Shown here one piece after another: positions 52,858 to 64,000 of a stretch of 64,000 bases of DNA. Location of the stretch: contig BSQZ01000039.1 of the NCBI GenBank assembly GCA_033239005.1, positions 2,517,316 through 2,581,315 on the forward strand. Reading direction: 5' to 3'. Every line of letters begins with the position of its first letter. Positions within the stretch are counted from its first letter, which is position 1. The stretch is from Lamellibrachia satsuma (Eukaryota; Annelida; Polychaeta; Sabellida; Siboglinidae). The position numbers and the translations under genes were made by a program. A model generated the notes under the pieces. The model worked only from the letters and a program-made list of their open reading frames with translations, was not told the DNA's origin and ran no database searches.

Positions 52858-54572
52858 TTTTTTATCTGTCATTTAATCTTGTTGTAGCCTAGATGTATAC
52901 CACTTTTAGTTATCTAGACATCATTCTTCAGACATTTCATTTCTTTGTAGTATGGGTGCCAGACATGATCTACATTCATAAAAAATTCATGTGGTTTAAT
53001 TTATTGACTTGGTGTGATCTCTGTTATGTTTTGGAAAACTGGAACATTTAGTGTTTTTGTGCAATCTGGTGCTATAAAAATGTAATTTAAAATCACATTA
53101 AATTTTATATCATGAGTTGTCATGCCAAATCATGACTTTCAACATATTAGATTCAATTTGGGAAAGTAGCTACCCTCAGGTCATACTGATAAACTCTTTG
53201 TAGGTGATCATAAAGAAATAGCCACAATTGAACCTGTGAGTGCCATATAATTAAACGAGGGCAGTGCAGATTTGTAGAGCTTGGATTTCAAAACAACAGA
53301 GACTTTGACCACTGCATACATTGACAATGTTTATTATATTGTAACAAACTTGATAAAACTATATTGTTGAATATATCTTATAGGGTGATAGGAATATTTG
53401 CAGATTAAGCTCATAATGCTTCGTGTCTGGACATGATCCTTGTAATATTGATTGTTTCCAATGAGATTAGGAAGATTTCAACATAATCTTTTTAGGTGTT
53501 AACAGATTATTTATTACTTATCCCGTGAATGCCTCACCTCAGTAAACTTTTTCTACAGGTATTGGGAAAAGTGTTGTGAATATACTGAATAGCAGGGTCA
53601 ACATGAAGTATTTAAACAAGTTATGGTTAAATTATGTTAAAACAAAAATTACATCAGAATGCATTTGAGCAAGTCAAGATGTTGGAATAAATATAGTTTT
53701 AATATGCTTTCTAACATGACTTTATGATCTTATCTTTGTAATTGTAGCTTACAATTTAAAAACATAGGCTTTCTGTTGTACTTGGTCCATTGACACTGAT
53801 GCAGTACATCTTGATAAGTTTATCAGATTACCAATGCAAATAAAAATTGTAGATCTATGCAGTATGTAGCACACATGTTTTGTATTAATCTCGGAATCAT
53901 GATGATAACAACAGCAGATTATTTAGAATTAGCTGGATTATATAAATTAAAACTACAGGCTCAGTGTTCACTCCTGGGTAAAAACAAACCCCGTTATAAC
54001 TATGTGGTTTTCTTTTTACAATAACAATTTCATATGAATTGTACAGTGTAATGGCATAAAATAATAAAACTTGTACATCAAACATGTTTTATTGTTCATG
54101 TGATACACAACTCTTGTATTTGTTTTCATAATCAGTTATTTTCTTCTTCCTCCTCTCGTGTTTACAGTTTTTACTGACTAAACGTTTATGAAACATATTG
54201 ACGTTTTTTATATAAATTTGAAAAACAGGTTTTATATCTGATAAATCATACCTGGTCAAATGGAACTTATGGAACTTCTGTATTTCTTATTGTTTCTTTT
54301 ATTGTTTCAGGTATGGTTTCAGCTCCAACCAGCTGTGGGTCGTCTGCCTCGAGCTAGAATCTCACCCCCCCCACTTCAAATATTTGATGGAAATACAACT
54401 GTCAACAAGTACATAATTTCTTCAAGGATTGGTCGTTCCTTGAACATCATAACTGAGTTTTCGTGACGGCAACCCCTGTGCTAGCTTAGAACAATTCCGG
54501 CTGTATTTGGCACCTACGTAATCGGCGCCTCTAAAAGTGTTGGAAAGAAACCGTGTGAGCAATTGTTACTAC
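51331..54572. other. LIS1 5' intron, no exon recognised
   Basis: AT-rich sequence, presumably the intron between a 5' UTR exon near 51.3 kb and the first coding exon. Nothing coding was found. Confidence 0.4.
52782..52853. repeat. (AT)n microsatellite
   Basis: About 70 bp of AT dinucleotides. Confidence 0.96.
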
Positions 54573-54598
54573 AGTGAATATTGATGCGGCGAGCAAAC

Positions 54599-54630
54599 AT
54601 GGTGCTATCACACAGACAGAAAGAAGAACT
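54599..54630 (+). CDS. PAFAH1B1: LIS1 coding exon 1
   Basis: ATG in AAACATGG context, ten codons plus CT, donor CT|GTGAGT. A likely acceptor TTACTACAG ends at 54572, giving a short 5' UTR part. MVLSHRQKEEL matches other LIS1 proteins. Confidence 0.93.
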
Positions 54631-57600
54631 GTGAGTATCCTATCATGGCTAGTACATCAAACTTATTTATTATTCATCTTGTCATGTGTTTTACCTTTAA
54701 TCGATGATGATCCGATTCCAGATTGTTATCTGATGAAATCAGACAGATTTTATCTCCTGGTCTGCTGAGGTTGTTGCAATGATTCCTTTTTTCTTTAAAT
54801 GTACAATTCAGAAAGAGGAAGCATCCAGATGTGTTTTGCTTGACTGATAGAATTAGTGTTTTAACAGATGTGCTGATTTTGACTGAAGAAGTTCAAAATG
54901 ATTTGTCCATGTATCAGTGATATCTGAGAAAATTATTTTTATTTACATGTGAGGAGGTGTCATTGAACCTTTTAGACACAGCCAGTCAGCCACAGCATTA
55001 AGTGGCACTGGATGTTTACTAAACAACATCATAAGTATCAATATGTGAATGTTTACTTCACAGGTGGTGAGACAAAAGTAGTTTTAGCTGTTGCAACGTT
55101 ATCCTGTTAGAGTCCCAATTTATATAGATGTTTCTTGATATTGTCCCTCAGTTGATCACATGGTTGTATAGCTAAGCTATTGTCATGTTAAATCAGCTGA
55201 CCAATCAGTGAACTGGGTTGTCCATAATGCCCCACAAAGGATGTCAAAAATAACATAGGTAGTATTAGGTACCTGGATGCTATTTTATAACATTTTGTGC
55301 CTCAACAATAGAAAGTCGCTTGGTCATACAGTACACTTCCCCCCGTAGAAAAATTCCTCACTTTGTTGATGTGTGGCATTCTCAGAATTTCAGCAAATGT
55401 TTATTTCTGGTCTCCCTTGTTTGCTGTGTTTCCTGGGTTACAAATCCCCAATGCAGGTCTGTGCTTGCCTGTGTGTCTTATGGCCCCATTCTAGTTGTTT
55501 ATGTTCAACATGTCCTCTTGTAGATGTGACCCATGTGTGCAGTGATTTATTCCTACCATGTGGGTGGGCTAGTGTTAATTCAGGAGTGATTTATGACCAT
55601 GCCTCAGGTATCTGGCAATCATGATCATACATTCTACTGTGAGCATGATTTTGGTCTTCAGTGCAGAATGATGCACTTGTCAGCATTTGACACATACTGC
55701 CTGAGGCAGTGGCACTCTACAGGCTGCTGCAGATACTTTGTATCTATATTGGTCATACTGTGACTCATACACCAGAAATATCAAAGGGCAGAGCAGGGCA
55801 TTGTCATACATAACCAGTTGTCACACTTGTCATATTTTTGTCCAAAGACTAATTGCCCGTGTGTGCTCATTGTGTGTATAAATCATGACAACTAACTTTA
55901 CAGTAATTTATAGGGGGTATTACTGTGCCCTTCCTATACTACCCACTCTGAGGATGGACATAGTGAAATGTATTCCTCTCAAGAGTTTTACCAGACTACT
56001 GTAAAATTATGTTGTGCAGCACTATGTAGACAGTTGGTAAAATATTGTTAAGTATATAAAATGTATGTGGGGTGGTTTAGTGAAATTTAGGGGTGGCAGT
56101 GGTGAGATTTACCGGTCGCCCGGTCTCCAATGGTGCCTAAAAATGGCTTCGGCGACTTACATTTGTTACTACAGTGGCCTGCATGGGGATTCGAGATATT
56201 TATAGAGATGCAATATTTTAGACGCAGCAAAAATGAACGGAATGTTAATAAATATCTCAGAAGTGTTGTCCTAGCTATATCGCATTTATGTTAACCATAA
56301 ATCATGTGTTTGTGACAAGTTTGACACTGCAAGAAATGTTGCCAAACCGTAGCCGAAGTAATATCAATAGGGAGCATTCATTGTATTTTTTAATCAACCA
56401 CGTCAGCGCTCAACATGTAACTGAACAGTCATTCTACACTTAAATAATAACTGGTTGTGTTAATAGTCTTGGCGTCGTGTGACACCACTTTTATATATAC
56501 TAGCAAAAATGCCCATCCCCAGGATGGGATAACGTGGTAGTTCATATGTGACAGTCATGATAGCAATGTTTACCAAATGCCTCATGCCAATGTACCATCA
56601 ATACGCTCGAGATTGTTTGAGGGAACGTCAAACGTATTGCCAGAAATAATCGCATCATATAATGTATTTCATTCAGTATTATGTATTACATTGTATTGAT
56701 CCTCCTTAAAAAGAACTGTTTCAAAACTTCTTTTTTATGCTTTTTTATTTGTAGTATTGTATCTTCAAAGTATTTACTTTCTAGTATCAAAGTATTGATT
56801 AGCAAGTGAGCTACCTAAGAAGTTGTCCGCTACTTCACTTTGTAAGGTTGGCAGACAGACTGGCTACCTTCCATGACTTGCTAAATCTCACCCCTGGGGT
56901 TGGCTTCACTTCTGTCTGTTTTGTTTCTATTAGTTATAATTAGGGACCGTAACATTTTCTCTAGGGATGGTCAGATAAGTAAAAACAGGTATTTTGTATT
57001 TGGCGTAATCAGAATTGGAAAGCTGCCGAATGGACCATTTATCTGACCACATTTAGTGCATGACCCTCTTTCACCTATTTGACCAGCGTGGTTGGATATG
57101 GCTGTGTATGAGAATAAATGACAGGTTAAGTTGCACTGATATTGACTTTATGGGTGGCCGTTCCCACTTGATACAACATGTATGGTTAGATATGTTTGAC
57201 TGGCTGACATTTGAAAATTTTTCATGATATTTAGAGATTTCCTTGGCTGTAATGTAACTTAATAATCAGTATACGTTTTTAGTTTAAACTATTCAGGATT
57301 TAAAAATAATTAGCTGCTTACATAGTCAACACATTTGTTTTAAGATATGGACATTATTCATTTGCATGACAATGTTTCATAAATCACTACTGTTTGGACT
57401 AATGTCTCAAATGTCAGTTTTATTGAAAACCATACTCGTGGGAAGTGTGACAAGTTTGTCTACAAAATGAGAGGTGGGTGGCTACAATCCTACGTGTTTA
57501 GTGATTTTACACAGTATGACTCAGTGCTATCAATCAATAAATTATGGAACATCTTTTGATTCTTTGTTGTGATCATTTACAAGTAAACTAAATATACTAT

Positions 57601-60600
57601 TTCTTATATGCTATGTACACAATTATACACATTATAGTATCTGAGGACTAGACATTGGGTAGGCATATCCAGTACATGTCTCCAATTATGTAGTGCTTGT
57701 TCTTTATGTATTCTAGAATTCACTGGAATATTTGCTGTGGTTAATTTTTAATTTGCTTGGCATGATGCCTTGGTGCGGTTCCATGCACCAGTCTTGGCCC
57801 TTGTGGTTTATACAATAGCTGAGTGGCATTTGCATAAAATTATAAACTACACTCTTGTATAGATATATAGACTTATATAGATATATACACTTATTCTGTT
57901 CTTGTGCAGAGTTCTTTGTTGTGGTTATTTTTCAACCACCATCGACTGCCTTGCAGTCGATTTCTCACACCCCCTATCACTCCACTGACTTTAATTAAAA
58001 TTGTACGGTTTATGCAGAGCTTAAGTATGGCATCAGGTAAGTTGTTTATTCAGGAATACTTCAAAATAAGCATTATTACAGGATCAGATGCATTGACAGA
58101 CGTGTGAATCTATTGATGCTGGCTTTTAACGCTCACAACAAAGCCACATACAAGTGTTGTGTACACTGGAATTTAGCTGCAATTTATGTATTTACCATTA
58201 GCTGGCTCAGACAGAGAATTACCATGTGACCTTTCATAGTGGTCATACTGGGATGGTCTTCTGGTTGAATGGTGTGCTATCGTGTTTCTAGGATTAGAAA
58301 TGGGGCGTGGGAATTTATCATGGGAAGGATGTTGCCTTGTTGGTAGGAGGCATGCAACGAAGACTGAACAGGGTGACTAAGTCTGTGGCTCCTGGGTGTT
58401 GTAACATGAAAATTCACTTTCTGTGAAGTGTGTTAACTTTGTAGTTCATTGGTGCATTAGTGATATATTTCATGGTAAAATAAGGCCTAGTTTTGGCTTC
58501 TTGCATCCTCATAATCCATACAGTTGAGTGTGGGTTATAGTGCTCTACGTGTCTGTGAACAGCAATGCTTGTTACAAATCAGTAGCCACTTTAGTTATCT
58601 TTCAGTGGATGTTGTTTCCAGGCATTGCTTTTCATGGGAAACTGGTGGGATTCCCCCAGACTCCTTCTCTGCTAAAATTTGGGATCCGCAAACAGATTTG
58701 GGAGTTCATAGTTTTTCAACAAAATATTATGTTCTGTTCGGTCTGTAATCTTACGGGCTGAACCTTGGGACTAGTGTCTTAGTAGTGAAATCGATTTTAC
58801 TGTGTTTGTATTTGAGAGCTGTGCCGGGCTCACATGTATTTTCGAACAAAAGAGCCGATCCAAGATGGCAACATTCACACATTATGAAGGAACCTTGGAA
58901 TTAGCCAGTTTAACACTTCTTTAACACTTCTTTAACACTTCTTCTAAAGTACGGAGACTGTAGAAAGACTCTGGAGTCACAAACTCCTGGGGAAATCGAG
59001 ACTTGGTTTTTAATCTACCTGGTGGCCTGGGGAAAGTTGTGGCTGTGGCCAATTCACTTTCACAGACTGGTAGACATCCACATTGCTAGTATGAGTGTAG
59101 ATGTTGCAATAAAATTACCAACTTCATATAAAGGCTTGTAGCAGTAATTGTTGCAGCAATATGTATAGGCTGGCCTGCTCTATGCTCTCCTGCCACAGAA
59201 CACGTCTGTGCCAGTGATCTAAGTAGTGGTCCACTGGGCCAATCTGCAATGGTGTTACTAGGCCTATACTGGCTGAAACATGACACCAATAGTTTATTCA
59301 ATGAGAGTCACATTTTAGGAATGAACATTTTATAATACATTTTTATTTATTACTCAAATACTGCTGCTCACTAGGATATGCACATGATGTTAAAACTCTG
59401 GCAGTGTTTTGTGTGATGTCACTGTGATACAGTTACGTTATCACTTTCACGGTTTAGTAGTTCTTGTTTCATTCTGTACATCTGGGCGTGTTTCCTGCAG
59501 CTTCAAAATGTGTCCTTTTCTCATTAACACTACCCTATTGGTGTCAATTTGACGTCACTATGCATTTGTCATCCGTCATTAATCACATTTATCTGACAGA
59601 ACTAAGTGTGTGGAACACTAGTATGGGAGCTGCTAGACACTCTGCATTGTGTGCCCAGCAGCATGCTGATTACACACAACTGGAAGTCATTTCATGGTTC
59701 ACCTGTAGAAATGATGGTTTATGAAATTATGCATGTTGTACTTGCTATCTTAAAAAAGGTTTTGATTATACAGCTATATATTAACTTATTCAGGCTTACT
59801 GTACTATATCATAAAGGTGGATTAAAAACCATTATCAGGACTTGGCATTTAGTTTAGTATGGATGCGTGCTGAGTTGAAAAAATCATGATTTAAAACAAA
59901 TTGATTTTTTTATTTAAATCGGATTTATTGGATTTATTTGAATTTTTTGGATTTTTTTAAATCTGGTATACACAATGTCATAAAATATTTTACTATCAGG
60001 CTATCTGGTGTCAATACAGCTATACAAGTGTGCGTACTTTGTGCTTTTGTATTAAAAAAACACACAAAACTTTGTTGATCTCAATGCTTGTAAACAATTA
60101 TTTGTGTTAAATTCATGTAAATCAGTGATTAAAAAACCGGAAGTAAAAAAAAATCATAAATCATTGATTTTTTTGGAGCGATTTAAATCAATGATTTAAA
60201 TCAAACAACCCTGGATACGTGTGTACTATGCAAAAAGAAATGTTATCAATCAAGAGTGCTGACAAGGTAATTAAATTTACTATTGCTGATTAGGTCATTA
60301 GCATAATCTAACTTCCAGCTTATATAGGTTTTTACTGTTTTATATTGTTTTTCATTTAATATTATTTAACATTATTTTATAAATGATAAATAGTGCATCA
60401 GTCTAAGAAGTATGACTTAGCTTGATATAAATTCAGTATTATTATTAACATCCTGTGGACTATTGTGTTGTTTTGAAGCTTGAGCTGATTGCATAGAAAT
60501 TAATTCCGTGCTAGCTGCTAGCCACCCTTAGCTGGGCATCTTAGTTGCAGTTTGTCAGTGCTGTGTCTGACTGTACATCACCACTTGTGGTGGAATGATT

Positions 60601-62180
60601 ATCAGTGGCTGTGAATAATCAGAGCCACACTATGCGTGAGTGACTGATTGAGCTTTCAGGAAGATGTACTTGTGAACATCCTCGCTGCCACAGGCTTCTG
60701 ACTACATCAGTACCCCTGGCAAATCAACTTGCTGAAAGGCCGATTTTTCAGTTGCTATGTTAACCAATGAGATCACGGGCTCAAATTTATGATGCCGGCA
60801 TACATGAACGTAACTTTAATTGAGTGTGGACCTTATGTCGCTGGTTGTAATGATAATGATACTCCCAGTAGGCATTTCATGGAAACACTCTTTAAAAAAT
60901 CGGGTACACATGCATCTGGTTCCCAGTAACATGTTGACTAAGACAGCAAAGTACAAATGATTCATCATACATCCACACATAACATGGGATAAACTGACCA
61001 ATCCATGTTTCATCAGGTCGATCTGCCAGGGCTACTGTAGTACTGCTTCCACCCCTGGCTAGTGAGGAGGCATATGATTTGTCTTGGTTGTGTGTGAGAG
61101 TAAGGAATTAAATATCTAGGGGTTTTCCTAGGTCTAGTGTGTGCCAAGTCAAATGGAACAGGATTCCCAGTAAATTTCCCACGTACAGATTGTCGAACCA
61201 CATGCGAGTACGTATGACCCCGGGTTTGAAAATCTAAACTGAAGCCTGCGAAATGGTATACAACATCCGCTTTATCTTGTCAACTGTAGATATTGCCAGG
61301 TGATAAAATTCCTCCAGCTTTGTGTTGCTGTTGAACATATAGTCATATCATAATACAGCTTATTGTGCTCCAGCCATTTTGTACTTGTAGCGATATGCTA
61401 ATCTGTCTCTTTGATCTTGTTTCAGAAATAGAGCAATAGCTGACTACCTCAGCTCAAATGGTTTTCTCAACTCACTAAGCGAGTTTCAGAAAGAAGCCGA
61501 TGTGGTAGGTATCATTTCATTGCCAAGTATTTGTCAGCGTGTGTTAGTGGATTCTTTGTTAAAGAAGTCTGACATAGTCTACCGGTAGTATGCAGCTATA
61601 AAGGACCCATTTTTTAAAAGAAATTGACCATTTTTCCACATCAAATATGTTTGTTTGAAAGAATGATCACCATTACCAATAACGCAAATTGATAAAATAA
61701 TATTATGATATTGCACAATAAACAAATGCGTATTTCTTGTTATATCCAGATCTTAATAAGATTCTGCTGTGTCCAGTTTTATGAAGCATACATATTTTGT
61801 TTCATATTCACTTATGCACAGTTGGCCATAACATATTTCTTTGATTGCTCAGATTTCCATGTACTTCAGGAAATGCATGAACATTTTTATAGTAATTCCT
61901 ACAAATACTTCTTGTAATTGGCAGGGCTCGACATTAACGCTTGTCTGGGACAAGTAACAACCCGTGTAGGACAAGTACATAATCCTGGACACTTGTCCCA
62001 CCAGACAATTTCATGCCGTTGCAATATAAAACATGTACTATTCATTTTGATAAAAAGACTGAAAGGTTTTGACTTGTTGACACCCAAAATAAATAACATT
62101 TAATGGAATCTATTATTTTGTTCCATGTCGCACGTATCACCGCTTTCTTTCTGCCATGCGACTACTCCAATGTAGTTACT

Positions 62181-62215
<35 letters not shown>

Positions 62216-62651
62216 CAATATTACCTCACTCTATTCCTCATGCTCACGTGGGCAGCTCCTGTTTACTATTTGATAAATAATGTATCCTTGCTACTAGGGT
62301 TTAACCTGGCTTTTGTAGTAAATAATTGATGATTAAAATTTTCCCTGTTAACAGTGAAGTCCATATATCTTACTGATGACAATTCAAACAACCTACTAGC
62401 CTAAGTGTGTCGCAGGCCACTCGTCATAATAGCACGACCACAGGTGACCAGTTTCCTGTGGTTGACCATTGTCCAGTTGTCCACAGGCATTCTGGTCATC
62501 AGTTTATTGCTAATAGCTGCTGTTGGATATCCTGTGGTGAGTTTGTGGGACTGAACAGATTGGTTCTTAATTGCAGCAGGGTGAAGTTGAGAAGAAATAT
62601 GCTGGGCTGCTAGAAAAGAAATGGACGTCAGTCATCCGACTACAGAAGAAG
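54599..62651 (+). CDS. PAFAH1B1: PAFAH1B1/LIS1, dynein regulator, 5' part (runs off the window)
   Basis: Three coding exons, 54599-54630, 61426-61504 and 62577-62651, give the first 62 residues with phases 2, 0 and 0. The translation starts MVLSHRQKEELNRAIADYLS, continues SNGFLNSLSEFQKEADVQGE and ends KKYAGLLEKKWTSVIRLQKK, matching the invariant N-terminus of LIS1 (human 410 residues): the LisH dimerisation motif (about 7-39) and the start of the coiled coil. The WD40 propeller exons must lie beyond 64000. LIS1 binds the dynein motor and is also the non-catalytic subunit of PAF acetylhydrolase 1B. It is divergent from METTL16. Confidence 0.95.
54631..59875. other. LIS1 intron, first part
   Basis: No coding exon. 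A possible inverted-repeat element spans about 56085-56905 (GGTGAGATTTACCGG near the left, CTAAATCTCACCCCTGG near the right), too diverged to call with confidence. The remainder is featureless AT-rich sequence. Confidence 0.4.
59876..60212. repeat. imperfect palindromic element rich in ATTTAAATC
   Basis: The left half contains AAATCATGATTTAAAACAAA and the right half GATTTAAATCAATGATTTAA and ATCAAACAACCCTGG, with further TGATTT/AAATCA pairs between. It looks like a short inverted-repeat transposon relic. Confidence 0.6.
60213..60706. other. LIS1 intron, nothing recognised
   Basis: AT-rich intronic sequence. Confidence 0.4.
60707..61050. mobile_element. TIR element, family A, copy 2 (inverted relative to copy 1)
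   Basis: The left end CCCCTGGCAAATCAACTTGC and right end CAGGTCGATCTGCCAGGG are inverted repeats. Read on the minus strand, the interior gives CATGGATTGGTCAGTTTATC, as in copy 1, and ACATGTTACTGGGAACCAGA. Confidence 0.83.
61426..61504 (+). CDS. PAFAH1B1: LIS1 coding exon 2 (LisH motif)
   Basis: Acceptor CTTGTTTCAG, donor GTG|GTAGGT, 79 nt. It encodes NRAIADYLSSNGFLNSLSEF then QKEADV. NRAIADYL is the hallmark of the LIS1 LisH domain. Confidence 0.96.
61505..62576. other. LIS1 intron, with a conserved-looking repeat at 61918-62010
   Basis: GCAGGGCTCGACATTAACGC followed by GGGACAAGTAACAAC and ACTTGTCCCACCAGACAA contains short GGGACAAGT/ACTTGTCCC inverted pairs and looks like an interspersed repeat. 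There is also a (TA)n tract at 62186-62212. No exon. Confidence 0.5.
62577..62651 (+). CDS. PAFAH1B1: LIS1 coding exon 3 (coiled coil)
   Basis: Acceptor TTAATTGCAG, donor AAG|GTGAGT, 75 nt, phase 0. It encodes QGEVEKKYAGLLEKKWTSVI then RLQKK, identical to vertebrate LIS1 from KKYAG onward. The acceptor three bases downstream would drop the Gln. The upstream one fits the family's length. Confidence 0.96.
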
Positions 62652-62689
62652 GTGAGTTCACTGTGGCAGACCTGCTCACTAGCCATGGG

Positions 62690-63015
62690 TGGTAGTAGTA
62701 CCGCAGTACCTCTGGCAGATCGACCTGTTGAAACGTCAATTTGTCAGTTCACCCCATGCTGTGTGTGGATGTACAGTGAAATTACAGCTGAATCATTTGT
62801 ATTTTGTCCCACTTGCTAGTTTGGCAGACATGTTTCTGGGAAATAGATACCCCCATGCCCAAACTTCAAAGAGCATTTCCAGGAAATGCCCACTATGACC
62901 TGCCCGTCCAAGTATGTGGGCTCTGTCAGTTTGAGCGAACAATCCCATTGGTTAATACAGCCACTGAAAAATCAGCGTTTCGACAGGTCGATCTGCCAGG
63001 GGTGCTGATGTAGAC
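62690..63015. mobile_element. TIR element, family A, copy 3
   Basis: The left end CTCTGGCAGATCGACCTGTT followed by GAAACG is mirrored by the right end CGTTTCGACAGGTCGATCTG followed by CCAGGGG. The interior shares TTTCTGGGAAATAGAT and AAACTTCAAAGAGCATTTCC with copy 1. Its right terminus is the source of the adjacent minisatellite. Confidence 0.88.
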
Positions 63016-63430
63016 AGAAGACCCTGGTGGCGAGGGTAGATCTGCCAGGGGTGCTGATGTAGACAGAAGACCCTGGTGGCGAGGGTAGATCTGCCAGGGG
63101 TGCTGATGTAGACAGAAGACCCTGGTGGCGAGGGTAGATTTGCCAGGGATGCTGATGTAGATAGAAGACCCTGGTGGCGAGGGTAGATCTGCCAGGGGTG
63201 CTGATGTAGACAGAAGACCCTGGTGGCGAGGGTAGATCTGCCAGGGGTGCTGATGTAGACAGAAGACCCTGGTGGCGAGGGTAGATCTGCCAGGGGTGCT
63301 GATGTAGACAGAAGACCCTGGTGGCGAGGGTAGATCTGCCAGGGGTGCTGATGTAGACAGAAGACCCTGGTGGCGAGGGTAGATCTGCCAGGGGTGCTGA
63401 TGTAGACAGAAGACCCTGGTGGTGAGAATG
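62989..63430. repeat. 49-bp minisatellite grown from the TIR end (9 copies)
   Basis: Nine nearly perfect units, each AGATCTGCCAGGGGTGCTGA, TGTAGACAGAAGACCCTGGT and GGCGAGGGT, with starts spaced exactly 49 bp (63038, 63087, ... 63381). The first unit begins as the TIR end CGATCTGCCAGGGG of family A copy 3. It lies in the LIS1 intron. Open minus-strand frames here are artefacts of the repeat. Confidence 0.97.
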
Positions 63431-64000
63431 TTGGCAGAAACTGGAGAGACATTTGGCTGTCTGCATTTTATAACATACGATGATAGGGCCAACATTCTTT
63501 ACACCATGTGATAGAAGTGCTTTTGCATTTTGAACAACAAAATGATATAACTTGTTTGTGTGTGCACAATTGGATGTGAGAAAGATCTGTGGAAAATCAT
63601 TTTAATACCAACAATTCTAATTAAAATGTGCCAACGATTGTTGTGAGAAGTATGCTTCCTTATATAACCCCTCAGTAGCACAGTCACAGATAAATCGTGA
63701 CAGTGTGCGTCTATTTTGTAAAGTACGGTATACTGTTATACACTTCGGGAAAACATGTTACTAGAGCTATTCTTGACTCGGGCGTTCCTTTCTGTTGGCA
63801 CGTAAGTTGTGGAACTGGCTGATGTTGATTATCTCATCATAGTGTTGTGTTTTTCTTATCACACATTTGCGTTGGCTGTTGGTGTCTGATTTCACAAGCA
63901 CTATCCAGTTGCTATCATCTACCATGGCAGGCAGTGTGTTATATATACATACATATTGCTAAAGGTATGGTCGTTGTTATTGTAAAGTCCTGTTATATGG
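63431..64000. other. LIS1 intron to window end, nothing recognised
   Basis: AT-rich. No exon 4 of LIS1 is visible before the window ends. Confidence 0.45.

Noticed and set aside
58524..59857. Several 70-86 codon plus frames in the LIS1 intron
   Set aside because: No homology and no splice sites compatible with LIS1 phases.
62989..63430. CRISPR-like or regulatory 49-bp repeats
   Set aside because: Tandem units without spacers; a minisatellite.
62926..63495. Minus-strand frames of 164-189 codons with repeated TRVFCLHQHPWQIYPRHQG
   Set aside because: Pure 49-bp minisatellite read in three frames; no splice or homology support.

Overview
The window is eukaryotic and metazoan. It is AT-rich, with GT-AG introns, long microsatellites, tRNA-derived SINEs, several LINE families, Penelope-like elements and hairpin DNA transposons. 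Protein similarity and the F-type-lectin/EGF receptor architecture suggest a marine invertebrate, most likely a mollusc or other lophotrochozoan. A lancelet-like animal cannot be excluded, and the species is not identified.

Three protein-coding genes were assembled exon by exon. (1) 5163-28191, plus strand: a single-pass membrane receptor of about 526 residues. Its order is signal peptide, EGF-like, F-type-lectin-like (FTP) domain, two more cysteine-rich modules, FN3, a Thr/Pro stalk, a transmembrane helix, and a short tail with YVN and YDVI tyrosine motifs. Nearly all introns are phase 1, and the promoter plus signal-peptide exon is tandemly duplicated. (2) 32352-47977, minus strand: a complete seven-exon METTL16, the U6/MAT2A RNA m6A methyltransferase, of 530 residues. 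(3) 54599-62651, plus strand: the first three coding exons of PAFAH1B1/LIS1, the dynein regulator, running off the right edge. METTL16 and LIS1 are divergent neighbours, as recalled for human 17p13.3, with a CpG-rich candidate shared promoter near 51.1-51.3 kb. METTL16 and the receptor are convergent.

The first receptor intron (6.1-16 kb) carries a three-level nest: a hairpin DNA element inside a plus-strand CR1/L2-type LINE, which is itself inside a minus-strand LINE. Later introns and intergenic stretches hold LINE fragments (RTE, L2 and CR1 types), two or three Penelope-like fragments, four tRNA-type SINEs and at least three copies of one terminal-inverted-repeat family.

The most unusual pattern is a set of minisatellites grown out of functional sequence. 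The start of METTL16 exon 2, including its 3' splice site and the codons of the S-adenosylmethionine-binding TGAS motif, is repeated about 19 times over 0.85 kb and is open in all three sense frames. Two LINE reverse-transcriptase C-termini and one transposon terminal repeat have been amplified in the same way. A 231-bp intronic duplication starts exactly at the METTL16 exon 6 acceptor. Small conventional genes (tRNA, rRNA), CRISPR arrays and prokaryotic features were not seen.
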